From a virus, in IMG/VR virus record IMGVR_UViG_3300035670_000307, positions 1-50,615 of that record: 50,615 nt of DNA. One strand, written 5' to 3'. The position numbers and the translations under genes were made by a program. Below the pieces are notes generated by a model that was given only the letters and a program-made list of their open reading frames with translations, was not told where the DNA came from and searched no databases. Below, piece by piece: positions 22,479 to 30,572 of the stretch (position 1 is the first letter of the stretch; every line of letters begins with the position of its first letter).

Positions 22479-22754
22479 TCACTTCTCGTGGATTATAAGC
22501 TGCACAATGTCGTCGTTTGCCAAGATCTCTTTGAAAGCATCTACAAGATTTTGCAGAAGCAAAGATGATGTGTCCGAATAACCTATCATCTCTGGATTCT
22601 CATTGGTTGACATAAAAAGCACAAACTTTCTTTCACCAACTCCAATGGTAACTCCATAAACCTTCACATTACGAAGGTTATCAATATCTGACGCCTTCAG
22701 ATATATCGGGGTGATGGGTTTTGTTTTGATATGACTTAACAGCTCGTCCATCAT
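22479..22754 (-). CDS. Protein of unknown function, 91 aa
   Basis: I chose ATG 22754 (MMDELLSH), 7 bases after GGGAG; an in-frame ATG at 22760 is too close to this site. The product is soluble, with alternating strand and helix character and no recognised motif. It shares its leader sequence with the preceding gene, which suggests equal translation rates or a duplicated regulatory site. Confidence 0.6.
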   Translation of the reverse strand: MMDELLSHIKTKPITPIYLKASDIDNLRNVKVYGVTIGVGERKFVLFMSTNENPEMIGYSDTSSLLLQNLVDAFKEILANDDIVQLIIHEK

Positions 22755-22777
22755 GTTCATTCTCCCAATGGAACGTT
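22755..22777 (-). repeat. Duplicated leader, copy 2
   Basis: The second copy of the AACGTTCCATTGGGAGA leader, 22 of 23 bases identical to 22435-22457. It overlaps the stop codon of the Rz1-like gene. Confidence 0.65.
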
Positions 22778-23099
22778 ACTCGACAGGCGGTATTGCCTTC
22801 GAGAATTCTTGCTGACGCTTTTCGGTTGCCCGCCACGTCCTACGCGTCACCTCGAGCTTGTCCCGGCAATCACGACCGGCCGCTCTAAGATCTGCGATGT
22901 AAGTCTTCTGCGCGCTCTCACGGATGCGCAGGTCACCAGCCTTTGCAGTCGGAACAGCAGGCTCATCTGCACATGTCATCTCTGCATCAGAGACAACTGG
23001 CAGGGCCACACCAGCCACGACCACAGGCGGAGTTGGGATTGTCTTGCAAGCAGCACACAGCAGGCTTGCACCAGCGATCAGGACAAGACGAAGGCTCAC
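22776..23099 (-). CDS. Rz1-like outer-membrane spanin lipoprotein
   Basis: A signal peptide of about 17 residues ends in the lipobox LLCAAC, so the mature protein would start at a lipid-modified Cys. A Pro-rich stretch (KTIPTPPVVV) follows, as in Rz1 proteins. At 107 residues it is longer than lambda Rz1. Its GTG start overlaps the upstream spanin gene by 4 bases. Together they would fuse inner and outer membrane at the last step of lysis. Confidence 0.65.
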   Translation of the reverse strand: MSLRLVLIAGASLLCAACKTIPTPPVVVAGVALPVVSDAEMTCADEPAVPTAKAGDLRIRESAQKTYIADLRAAGRDCRDKLEVTRRTWRATEKRQQEFSKAIPPVE

Positions 23100-23473
23100 T
23101 GCTCGTCTCCCTTGCGCAATTCGTCGTAAAACTCCTGCATGCCTTCCGACACGAGAGGATCGCCATCCACGACAGCGCGTTCCACGATTTTCTGGCGAAT
23201 TATTCTGTCATGTCTGACAGCAGGGGCGCTCTTGGCAGCAACATCATCGACGATGGCTGCGTGCTCGGCCTGAACATCGGCCGCGGCCTGGTTTATGATG
23301 GCTTGCGCTTGAGACGCGACGGCCTGTCGCTTGGCCGTCGTCTGCGCCTTCTCTTCCCGCTCCCTGGATAGCTCGATCCTTGGAGCAGCGACAAGGAAGT
23401 ATAGAGCGATCGCTATGGCGAGGCCGGCAACCCCGATGACGAGCGCTTTGTAATTGAGGCTTGTTGGTAGCAT
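23096..23473 (-). CDS. Rz-like inner-membrane spanin
   Basis: The product has an N-terminal membrane anchor (about residues 10-30) and a long Ala-, Gln- and Arg-rich periplasmic helix with heptad pattern, as in i-spanins. It has 125 residues and is followed with a 4-base overlap by a lipoprotein gene, the usual Rz/Rz1 order. The -10 box of the promoter ends 7 bases before the ATG, and there is no Shine-Dalgarno, so the mRNA may be leaderless. Confidence 0.7.
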   Translation of the reverse strand: MLPTSLNYKALVIGVAGLAIAIALYFLVAAPRIELSREREEKAQTTAKRQAVASQAQAIINQAAADVQAEHAAIVDDVAAKSAPAVRHDRIIRQKIVERAVVDGDPLVSEGMQEFYDELRKGDEQ

Positions 23474-23480
23474 GTCCGCG

Positions 23481-23509
23481 AGTATAGCCGCGAACTGCTA
23501 TTCCTGCAA
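23481..23509 (-). promoter_or_regulatory. Leaderless-type promoter for the spanin genes
   Basis: TTGCAG and TATACT are separated by 17 bases; ATAGCAGTTC lies in the spacer. The -10 box ends 7 bases before the ATG at 23473. Confidence 0.55.
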
Positions 23510-23527
23510 GTAAAATATTAATCAGTG

Positions 23528-23944
23528 TCAGTCATGCATCATTCGTCTACTGCGCTGCAGCTCGTGTGCCTCTGACATTTCATCGCCCATGACCTGCCTC
23601 TGGACATACCAGTATCCCGGTTCGACGATCTGCGCCTCATGCTGATGCTCTTCACGATGATGGGTCAGCTCTGTCGGCTCTTCCAGTGCCATCCAGAAGT
23701 GATCCCTGCGGACAGGAACGAACTTTTCCTCGTCCCTGTCATCTTCCATGTAGAGGGTCACGCCAGTCGACGGTATCACGTGGTTATGACCTGTCTCACT
23801 ATGAGCTAGGACAAGTTCGGTCATGCTTCTTTCGAAGTTATGCGCGACTGCATACTTGGGTATGGTCTTCACCGGAACCAAGGTAACATCCCCTTGCAGA
23901 ATGGTTTTGCGATCACGGTCGAAATCAGGTCTATAGTCTTTCAT
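23528..23944 (-). CDS. DUF6745-associated small protein, 138 aa
   Basis: The pattern LQGDVTLVPVKTIP, then LAHSETGHNHVI, then a HHREEHQHEAQI-x-PGYWYV-x-RQ stretch matches a small protein I know to be encoded beside DUF6745 proteins in many bacteria. The many His residues suggest a metal-binding beta fold, perhaps cupin-like. I chose ATG 23944, with GGAGG 8 bases upstream; that site lies in the end of the DUF6745 gene. Translational coupling supports joint action. No activity is known to me. Confidence 0.7.
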   Translation of the reverse strand: MKDYRPDFDRDRKTILQGDVTLVPVKTIPKYAVAHNFERSMTELVLAHSETGHNHVIPSTGVTLYMEDDRDEEKFVPVRRDHFWMALEEPTELTHHREEHQHEAQIVEPGYWYVQRQVMGDEMSEAHELQRSRRMMHD

Positions 23945-23946
23945 CT

Positions 23947-24999
23947 TCACGTCCTCCTTTTTGACGCTCTCAACATCCAGAATGGTATGTTGTTATTGAT
24001 AAGCTCTTGAGCATCTTCCACTGTCATCACGTCTGAAGGAACTGGGAGACAGAACCACCTACCGGTTCCGCACAGCACCTTCAGGAATCGCTTGGGCTCG
24101 GATTTGGGCAGATGCATCTCGATAAGGCTGCCCCATTCTGGATCTGCTCTGCGGTGTATGAGATCGGCGCCGATATGCTCGAAGATCCGATACCAGCCGT
24201 ATTCAGCGCAGATATCATCCCGTAGCTTTTGGTCGTCCATGTGGAGGAAGTCCCGGGGATGCAGCATTCGAACATCAGCAAACTGGTCAGGGATATGCAT
24301 ACCCCTGCGGATCCATAGCTTCTTGCCGCTCTTGAGTGTGACTGCAGGCCTGTCAGACGTGCATGTCAGGTGATAAATCTCGTCGTGAAATACGTCGGCA
24401 GGCCAGTCGATAACCTCGAACCTGTCGTGCAGAGCTCGAGCTGCCCACACGTTGGTCAGGATCGTCAGCCAAGCGTGATCATACTCGAGAACGTCATAGC
24501 CGTAGAATGAGCGGCGCTTGGTGTTGCCGACGAAACGCGGGATAGCGTGGGTCTTGAACTTGTGTTGCGCCGGATCTGTGTATGGCTGGGCGATAGACAT
24601 CTGGAACGACTTCGTTCCTTCCATCACCAGCATGATCTCTTCGCACCAGTTTCTGGGGAAGCACATCGGCCCGATGTAGTGCTGGAAGCTTGGGAAGGCG
24701 TTCACCTCGAGAAGTTCTGCCAGCACGTAAGCGCCGCTGTCTTCAATGAACTGCTTGTCTTCGCCATATGCACGGAAGCGGTTGTGAACGCCGATAGCGT
24801 GGCGAAAGGTATATGATGAGCTGAACTCGCTCCAGTTGGTTTTCTGCCCCCTGGCATAGACCATCTCCGGCATAGGAAGCTGGAAAGCCTTGTAGACGGT
24901 TTCGACGGCTTCCTCGAGACGCCCGCGATGGCACGAACCAATTCCTATGGATCGCCGGAAGGCTTCCATTCGCAGATTATCGAAATCGATCTTCGTCAT
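23947..24999 (-). CDS. DUF6745 protein, 350 aa
   Basis: The C-terminal part contains ICAEYGWYRIFEHIGADLI, WGSLIEMHLP, FLKVLCGTGRWFCLPVP and TVEDAQ, which I recognise as the DUF6745 signature (Ile/Tyr-Gly, then Trp-Gly, then an LxVPP-like strand). The N-terminal half, with WSEFSSSYTFRHA and YGYDVLEYDHAW, is helical and also typical. The domain has no known function. It forms a two-gene cassette with the small protein at 23528 and lies between lysis genes. The start has AAGGG too close to the ATG, so initiation may be leaderless. Confidence 0.75.
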   Translation of the reverse strand: MTKIDFDNLRMEAFRRSIGIGSCHRGRLEEAVETVYKAFQLPMPEMVYARGQKTNWSEFSSSYTFRHAIGVHNRFRAYGEDKQFIEDSGAYVLAELLEVNAFPSFQHYIGPMCFPRNWCEEIMLVMEGTKSFQMSIAQPYTDPAQHKFKTHAIPRFVGNTKRRSFYGYDVLEYDHAWLTILTNVWAARALHDRFEVIDWPADVFHDEIYHLTCTSDRPAVTLKSGKKLWIRRGMHIPDQFADVRMLHPRDFLHMDDQKLRDDICAEYGWYRIFEHIGADLIHRRADPEWGSLIEMHLPKSEPKRFLKVLCGTGRWFCLPVPSDVMTVEDAQELINNNIPFWMLRASKRRT

Positions 25000-25078
25000 G
25001 CCCTTAGCATCACACCGGTTTCATCCCAGTGCAATACCATTTTGCATCACTCAAAAACCCAGCAAATGCTAGATATTG

Positions 25079-25441
25079 CTATGCTAATGTTTCATTTTGG
25101 GATTTAAATTGCGGCGAATCATCATCGTCGCCACCGCCCGACGCTTCGAGCTCGAACGCCAAGGCCTTGCCTTTGAACGAGCGCCGATTGATCGCCATTC
25201 CCAGAGCAGAAATCGCCATCAGCATGCCGCCAAGCAGGACGATCATGCCAATGCCAAGCCACTTGATACGCTCGTCTTCTGTGCCTTTGCCCCAGCCGCC
25301 AAGCCACAGGATATAAACCAGCCATACAGAAAACAGTGTCATGACGCCGGAGCCTACTATCGAGGCCACCAGCGCCACCATCGCCCGGATATCCCGGGGC
25401 TGCCAAGGGAGCTGCGCCCAATAGCGCTTGCCTTCGGTCAC
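25079..25441 (-). CDS. Two-TM holin candidate, 120 aa
   Basis: Two hydrophobic spans (about residues 25-47 and 62-84) are separated by a charged loop, and the C-terminus is acidic and Gly-rich (GGGDDDD). Its GTG start overlaps the stop of the endolysin gene by 4 bases. Position and topology fit a holin that lets the endolysin cross the inner membrane. Two other small membrane proteins nearby are alternatives. Confidence 0.6.
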   Translation of the reverse strand: MTEGKRYWAQLPWQPRDIRAMVALVASIVGSGVMTLFSVWLVYILWLGGWGKGTEDERIKWLGIGMIVLLGGMLMAISALGMAINRRSFKGKALAFELEASGGGDDDDSPQFKSQNETLA

Positions 25442-25887
25442 AGCGGATCGATCCCCACGCTACGGCACCAAGACTTCACATCGAAGCTAGGGCAGGCCTT
25501 GGTAACGCCCGGCCAATCCCGGTGTCCCTTGATCTCCGCCTTGGGATAGGTTGCACGCAGCTTGAGCAGGAGAGCCTTCATGGCTGCCTTCTGGGAATCC
25601 GTCCTGGTATCGGCAGGCGTCATCGCCTTGTTATTTTCCACGCCACCGATGTAGCAGATCCCGATGTTGCCAGTGTTGTTCTTGGCAACATGGGCGCCCC
25701 TCTGGTCATAGCGAAGGGTCTGGACGTTCTTGCCGTCAAGCTCGATCACATGGTGATAGGAGATCTGTCCGAACTTGTCGGTATCCCACTGGGAGATAGT
25801 AGCAGCCTTTACATCGCGCCCTCTGGGAGTGGCAGCGCAATGAATGGTAATTGCACGGATAGCTTTGGGGTCCATTGGAGCAGGCAT
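25438..25887 (-). CDS. N-acetylmuramoyl-L-alanine amidase endolysin
   Basis: The 149-residue protein resembles T7 lysozyme-type amidase_2 enzymes: the first zinc His in ITIHCAATP, SYHHVIE, a central NTGNIGICYIGG strand, and GHRDWPGVTKACPSFD with the second His and the Cys ligand. It cleaves the amide bond between muramic acid and the peptide. I chose ATG 25887, with GAGG 5 bases upstream; longer starts fall in the PAS protein gene. No signal peptide, so it needs a holin. Confidence 0.88.
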   Translation of the reverse strand: MPAPMDPKAIRAITIHCAATPRGRDVKAATISQWDTDKFGQISYHHVIELDGKNVQTLRYDQRGAHVAKNNTGNIGICYIGGVENNKAMTPADTRTDSQKAAMKALLLKLRATYPKAEIKGHRDWPGVTKACPSFDVKSWCRSVGIDPL

Positions 25888-25894
25888 GACAACC

Positions 25895-26461
25895 TCACAC
25901 GATTGCGCTGGTCGGCACATCGATTGCGTAGATCGTGAAGCCAACGAGGGTTGAACGGGAATAATCGGGGATCTTGAGCAGGGTGATCGACGCGCTCGAG
26001 CCGTCCTGCATGTCGACGTTATCGTATCGCGCCTTGTGATCAGGCGACCGCATGGCCTGGTTAGTCAGCGACCTGATGTGAGACGCGACAGCAGCCGGCC
26101 ATATATCTTCATGCCGCTTTCCGAGAACGTCTGAAGGCGTCTTGCCATTCGGCGTGAGAAATCGATCAATGAAGTGGCGGTTGACGTGGATGCACTCGCC
26201 GTTTCGATCCACCTGCCATGTCGGAAAGGGGAAATCGTCACGAGCGGCTTCCAGGCCGTCTATGCGCAACTCCATTTTCTGGACCAGATTTCTAAGGCGT
26301 TCGATCTCGTCTTTTTGCTCGAGGAACTGACGACTGCGTTCTTCGAGAATGGTGCGGAAGTCATCGCGGCGATGTTGCCGGACAGCACCGATCCATCCCG
26401 ACAGAACGCCAAGGATTAGGAGGATTGCCTGTTTGCCAAGATCCCAGAATAGATCGCTCAT
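25895..26461 (-). CDS. Membrane-anchored PAS domain protein, 188 aa
   Basis: One membrane segment (about residues 8-28) is followed by a coiled coil (about 33-75, with FLEQKDEIERLRNLVQKMEL) and then a PAS-like domain to the C-terminus (PTWQVDRNGECIHVNRHFID, then VLGKRHEDIWP, then LVGFTIYAIDV). There is no kinase, cyclase or other output domain. The gene lies between a nucleotide kinase and the endolysin with almost no gaps, so it is probably co-expressed with lysis genes. The ATG at 26461 lacks a strong ribosome site. Confidence 0.7.
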   Translation of the reverse strand: MSDLFWDLGKQAILLILGVLSGWIGAVRQHRRDDFRTILEERSRQFLEQKDEIERLRNLVQKMELRIDGLEAARDDFPFPTWQVDRNGECIHVNRHFIDRFLTPNGKTPSDVLGKRHEDIWPAAVASHIRSLTNQAMRSPDHKARYDNVDMQDGSSASITLLKIPDYSRSTLVGFTIYAIDVPTSAIV

Positions 26462-26463
26462 GG

Positions 26464-27000
26464 TTAGCCACGCCCGAAGGCAGCCTCCCACACAGCAAGC
26501 GACACCACAGGGGGAATGTCTTCATTCGGAACGATGACCCGGGGGGTTACCGAATTAATATCATCAGGATTTGGCTTGGCTGCCTTGCGTGTAAGCGTGA
26601 CTATCTTGCCGCCAGCGGCTTCGATCAGAACTGCTTCACACTCGAGGCGGACGTCATCGATAGCAACGATGGCATCAGAAGGAATCTTCTCGGCAATCCA
26701 GTCGAGCAGACGGATGCACCAGATATCCTCGCCATAAAGATCACGGTCGCGCTTGCCGATCTCAATCAGCTTCTGACGCGGTGTAAGTCCACCCAAGAGA
26801 GGGTGCGGCTTGTCCTTATCTTCGCCTTGGGCAAACGCAGCAACCGCGAACCCCTCACGGATAGCCATATCGCGGACACGACCTGCAATCGAGTGAACTC
26901 GCACCTGTCTGTCCGCGATCATTTGAGTTGCGATTGTTGTCTTCCCAGATCCGGGGTTGGGAGAGTGAAGACCGATGATCGTTGGATACTGTTTCTGCAT
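26464..27000 (-). CDS. Deoxynucleoside monophosphate kinase
   Basis: The P-loop NPGSGKTT (about residue 15), the LTPRQKLIEIGKR segment and VAIDDVRLECEA fit phage dNMP kinases of the T4 gp1 type. It would phosphorylate dNMPs released from host DNA to feed phage replication. The 178 residues are normal to slightly short. A promoter at 27007-27036 ends 6 bases before the ATG, and there is no Shine-Dalgarno, so a leaderless mRNA is likely. Confidence 0.75.
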   Translation of the reverse strand: MQKQYPTIIGLHSPNPGSGKTTIATQMIADRQVRVHSIAGRVRDMAIREGFAVAAFAQGEDKDKPHPLLGGLTPRQKLIEIGKRDRDLYGEDIWCIRLLDWIAEKIPSDAIVAIDDVRLECEAVLIEAAGGKIVTLTRKAAKPNPDDINSVTPRVIVPNEDIPPVVSLAVWEAAFGRG

Positions 27001-27006
27001 ATCGCA

Positions 27007-27036
27007 ATACTAGCTTTTCAAGTGCTATATCTGCAA
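27007..27036 (-). promoter_or_regulatory. Leaderless-type promoter of the lysis region
   Basis: TTGCAG and TAGTAT are separated by 18 bases. The -10 box ends 6 bases before the ATG at 27000. It would transcribe the kinase, PAS, endolysin and holin genes. Confidence 0.6.
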
Positions 27037-27061
27037 CTAAGCAGACACAAAAACGGCTCAA

Positions 27062-27394
27062 TTAGTTGGTTTCTTCAGTTTCCGGAAACATGGCGTCCAG
27101 GTTTCCGACAAACTTCTGTGCCAAAGCACGACCAAGCACTATGCTTTCCTCGGGATCTGGATCTTCAGGCGTCCTTGTGAAAGGGACCTTGATCTCGCCA
27201 ATTGCCGCCGCAAGTTCTGTGTTAGTAAAGTTACCAACTTCAGCGCGAATTGAATATCCAAGCGAGAACATCAGCGTCTTGACGTTCTTCGCCTTGCAAT
27301 CACGCTCTCCTTCGGCAATGCGACGGATACCAATGAATGCTGGGTTCTTCAGTCCCTTGTGCAAAGCCGCAGCGATTTCTTGCTGTGTAGGCAT
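27062..27394 (-). CDS. Protein of unknown function, 110 aa
   Basis: The ATG at 27394 shares a base with the preceding stop (TGATG) and has AAGGA upstream. The product is soluble and helical at both ends; no motif was recognised. It is the last gene of the late unit before the kinase promoter, so it may be a tail-fibre chaperone or accessory, by position only. Confidence 0.6.
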   Translation of the reverse strand: MPTQQEIAAALHKGLKNPAFIGIRRIAEGERDCKAKNVKTLMFSLGYSIRAEVGNFTNTELAAAIGEIKVPFTRTPEDPDPEESIVLGRALAQKFVGNLDAMFPETEETN

Positions 27395-28191
27395 CAGTCA
27401 ATCCTTCTTATGTTCAAGCTCATCATGTCGAGAGAGACGGCATTTTGAGATTCAGAGGCCAGCACGAATCTGAAGCGCTTGCTTCCACCAGTTCCGTTAC
27501 CTGCAAGCGTCCCTGACATACTGATGAGCTGACGCGCAGATCTTGCCGAGAAGTCCAGGCCATTAAGGACGTTGTCCTGCCAAACTCCATTTATAAGAGT
27601 TTGAGACTGCAGGTAGATATAGTCCTGATATCCGTTGTTTGCCAAAAGGCGGGCTGTCAGAGAGAAGTCGAAGCCACGTCCCCATCCAGTAAGATAAATC
27701 CAGTCGTTATCGGAGAGATTGAACATCAATTCCCCGCCGTCATTAGAAACGAGAAAACTATTAGAGAAGCTACGAAGGTTCATCTGAATTGGAAGAATGT
27801 TAGCAGATCCCGCTGGCTTCTGGATAGGGTTAGCATTCAGGCAAGTTATCCCCATATGCTGAATCGTTGCCAATGAAGCACTCTGCTTAAAGCCTTGAAC
27901 ACCATTACCCATGATGGAGATAAGCTCCATAGACACAGGCGATAAAATGGTATCTATCTTTTCGACCAGATTACCAAAATCATCATAAGTGTAGTCATAG
28001 TAAGATCCCATTTCAGGATCTTCTATAAGCTGCATAACTGGAACCCGCTGCACAGCGATCAGCGCTGTGATCGGGTATTGCTCTGTCCAGTAGTAGCTCT
28101 CGATTTCAAGGAACTTTTCGTCTGTCAGACCCTTGATCTGCGTAAGACGGTCACCCAAAGGTGCGCCAGTTCCGCTCATCTTCGGACCCAT
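27394..28191 (-). CDS. Putative structural protein, 265 aa
   Basis: The product is rich in Asn, Ser, Gly and aromatic residues and looks mostly beta-stranded, as phage adsorption proteins often are. I chose ATG 28191, with GGAG 8 bases upstream, over earlier in-frame codons. It is coupled to the genes before and after it. No family recognised; it could be an appendage, fibre or base-plate decoration. Confidence 0.6.
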   Translation of the reverse strand: MGPKMSGTGAPLGDRLTQIKGLTDEKFLEIESYYWTEQYPITALIAVQRVPVMQLIEDPEMGSYYDYTYDDFGNLVEKIDTILSPVSMELISIMGNGVQGFKQSASLATIQHMGITCLNANPIQKPAGSANILPIQMNLRSFSNSFLVSNDGGELMFNLSDNDWIYLTGWGRGFDFSLTARLLANNGYQDYIYLQSQTLINGVWQDNVLNGLDFSARSARQLISMSGTLAGNGTGGSKRFRFVLASESQNAVSLDMMSLNIRRID

Positions 28192-28193
28192 GA

Positions 28194-28568
28194 TCAGCAC
28201 TCCACTGCAGTTACGATCATGCCGTCACGATCACCGGAGATATAAACAGCATCACGGGAAGGGACGCTCATGACTGCGCCTGGTGCAATCTTCCACACGC
28301 CAAGCGAATCTGGACCAGCGATACCACCAGTGAAATTGAGCCAAAGATTACCATCTTCGTTAGGATTATGGACAGAGCGACAGATGATCGAGTTATCTTC
28401 AACTGCCTCAAAAAGCAGCGAAATCTCGCCAGTCAAACCAAGATTAATGGACCTGTCTGTCCAAGCTCCAATAGGAGCCATGTCGACCGATATGACCGGA
28501 TTGACGCGCTCTGGTGTGGAGCTGCCGCTCCTTACGTAGGGCAGATCGCTGGCTGGCGTATCTGTCAT
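28194..28568 (-). CDS. Putative small structural protein, 124 aa
   Basis: Start ATG 28568 has AGGAG 6 bases upstream. The product is probably an all-beta domain (alternating hydrophobic strands with a central WLNFTGGIAG). This resembles small virion decoration or fibre-tip modules, but no family can be named. It starts the short unit 27062-28568 under the promoter at 28597-28626. Confidence 0.6.
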   Translation of the reverse strand: MTDTPASDLPYVRSGSSTPERVNPVISVDMAPIGAWTDRSINLGLTGEISLLFEAVEDNSIICRSVHNPNEDGNLWLNFTGGIAGPDSLGVWKIAPGAVMSVPSRDAVYISGDRDGMIVTAVEC

Positions 28569-28596
28569 CACATGCTCCTGCTAAAACGTTCTAGCC

Positions 28597-28626
28597 GTTA
28601 TAGCAGGTCTGGCATGATTATTGCAA
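28597..28626 (-). promoter_or_regulatory. Late-type promoter
   Basis: TTGCAA and TATAAC are separated by 18 bases, with CATGCCA in the spacer. The -35 overlaps the end of the upstream gene. The downstream gene has a normal ribosome site. Confidence 0.65.
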
Positions 28627-30534
28627 CAAGCAGGGCGGGAGGAAGCCTATATCGTTGCAGAAACAGATCTGACGGCTACCATCTTTATGCCCGATCACGA
28701 AGGCAATTGCCCACCCGCTGGGGCCTTCCTCGTTATATCCCTGATAGAGATTGCAGCACCCGGCAGACACAAAGCCATCACGCTGGAATGGCGAGTGTGT
28801 GTGACCAGCCGTGATCATCAGGTAGACGCGGAACAGGTTGTTAGGCGTGCCTCTTGCCCCGTTCGGTCCCTTGTCACCATGCAGGGCGTGCTCCACCCCA
28901 TAGACCCGGAAGCTCTTGCGGGCGTCAACGAAGAGAACGTCCTTCAGAGCGCAAGCCTGCTTCTCTCTAAGGATATGCTCAAATACATCGACCTCACGGC
29001 CTTCCATGAGAGCCTTGGCACGGATCGCATTTGCGTGGTGATAAATGTAGGCGTTCCGGCCGTCTTCGATAACCTGTGGCGAGTCCATCCAACGCTTCAT
29101 GGCGCTGTCGTGGTTTGATCGCACCACGACCGACTTGCACCAATCGCGCCTTGTCTCACGTAGGAAGTCGGAAACGCCTTTCAGGGCAGTGTCGACACAA
29201 TCCTCGTTCCTGTAAGCCGTGCTTATCCAGTGACCGGGATCGTTGCGCCTGTGATGGTTACGAGGGGCGAAGTCAGACACGTCATGAAAGAACTGGTATT
29301 CAGGCTTCAGACGCTCGAGCATGCTATCAGCAAGCCATTCTGGAACGGTTTTGTTTGAGCTGGTGTCCAAGCCCCAGAGCAGTCTTGCCACGCGGGCATC
29401 GAGCTTTTCGTGATGGATATCGCCATAGGAGATTGAGGCGACACGATTGCCTTTTGTGATCTGTCCATCGGCCACATGCAGATCGAGATGGTAGAACGCG
29501 CCTGTCTCGGAATCCGCCTTAACCAGCATCGTCCAGTATTGCCCGGACGGCATGACATGCGTGATGGCAAAGCCAAGCGTGTGGTGCTGCTCTGCCTTCT
29601 GTCCAGCCTTCTTTCTGATGTAGTTAGGCATGGTTACAGTGCCGGTCGACATGATCGTTCTGACAGGATCTGTCGGCATACGAGCCGGCGTCTCGATGTG
29701 CTGCTTGACGTGAGGGAAGATGCCAGAGCGCATCCCGGTATAGGTGTTGAATCCGGAAAGCGGACGCTCTGCTGTCGGAAGGATGTTGGTTTCACCGCAG
29801 ATATCGAGAATGCCATCGATCTCTATACGATCATCCACCAAATGCCCGTCTAGGCAGTGATCGAAGAAGACCGTCTTCTTTATGTCGATCTCTTCCATTT
29901 GGTAGAGCTGGTGCGGATCAAGGAAGTGTCGCTCCTGCGTTGCAGGATCTCCGAAAGCGCCTTTGTTGTAGAGCGATGTGCCCACCATCAGCTTGGTTTG
30001 GCCGTATTTCTCGAAGTGCTTCAGAAGCGCCTGGATTCCCTGCCAGAGCTTGGGGTGGACAGGGGTAGCATCCTGCGCACATGTAGTGATCACGGTCATC
30101 ATGCCGGTTTCAGGCAAGGGGATGATCGTGCGCTTTATGATCCTCTCGCCAGTCGCGAATATGCGCTTTGGCTCCGGCTTTTCGGCCTCCGAATTATCGG
30201 TTTCGCTTTCGGTTTTGCCAGCCTTTGTCTTCTTACGGAACTTTTCTGTCGTGACCCCTTCGCTGGTAGCGAGCAGGAGTTTCACACGTTCGGCCGAGTT
30301 TCCTTCCCCAGCCTTTATGAGCTGACTGATCTTGGGAACCTTATGTCCACTGATGATCGCCTTGTTGCGCTCATAGGCCATCAGATGTTTCGAGACGCCA
30401 GCCGCATTGATGCCCATGATCCGGGCGACCACTGACAGATTATTGTGCTTCTGATAAAGATCGTAGGCTGTCTGCTGTTTGGGAGTTATTACCCCCCTGA
30501 CGCCGTGCATGGTGGCAAGCGCACTGGAATTCAT
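28618..30534 (-). CDS. T5 A1-like metallophosphoesterase with HTH N-terminus
   Basis: The first 60 residues hold a helix-turn-helix (LSVVARIMGINAAGVSKHL). The second half has metallophosphatase motifs in order: GDIHHEKLD (about residue 369), VRSNHDSAM (about 471), ALHGDKGPNGARG (about 550) and AGHTHSP (about 575). This combination resembles the T5 A1 protein, which is needed for host DNA breakdown and second-step DNA transfer. I chose ATG 30534: a promoter at 30573-30601 and GAAGAAGG lie upstream, while the frame opening at 30645 would start before that promoter. Confidence 0.75.
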   Translation of the reverse strand: MNSSALATMHGVRGVITPKQQTAYDLYQKHNNLSVVARIMGINAAGVSKHLMAYERNKAIISGHKVPKISQLIKAGEGNSAERVKLLLATSEGVTTEKFRKKTKAGKTESETDNSEAEKPEPKRIFATGERIIKRTIIPLPETGMMTVITTCAQDATPVHPKLWQGIQALLKHFEKYGQTKLMVGTSLYNKGAFGDPATQERHFLDPHQLYQMEEIDIKKTVFFDHCLDGHLVDDRIEIDGILDICGETNILPTAERPLSGFNTYTGMRSGIFPHVKQHIETPARMPTDPVRTIMSTGTVTMPNYIRKKAGQKAEQHHTLGFAITHVMPSGQYWTMLVKADSETGAFYHLDLHVADGQITKGNRVASISYGDIHHEKLDARVARLLWGLDTSSNKTVPEWLADSMLERLKPEYQFFHDVSDFAPRNHHRRNDPGHWISTAYRNEDCVDTALKGVSDFLRETRRDWCKSVVVRSNHDSAMKRWMDSPQVIEDGRNAYIYHHANAIRAKALMEGREVDVFEHILREKQACALKDVLFVDARKSFRVYGVEHALHGDKGPNGARGTPNNLFRVYLMITAGHTHSPFQRDGFVSAGCCNLYQGYNEEGPSGWAIAFVIGHKDGSRQICFCNDIGFLPPCLLQ

Positions 30535-30572
30535 ATCGTCGCCTTCTTCAGGTGATGACGGGCAATGCGATT

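Noticed and set aside
25019-25078. A clear promoter for the DUF6745 gene
   Set aside because: TTGCAC is present, but the best-spaced -10 (GATGCT) is poor; the case is listed only as possible leaderless initiation.
29857-30435. A 192-codon rightward frame inside the metallophosphoesterase gene
   Set aside because: Antisense shadow of a gene with clear catalytic motifs.
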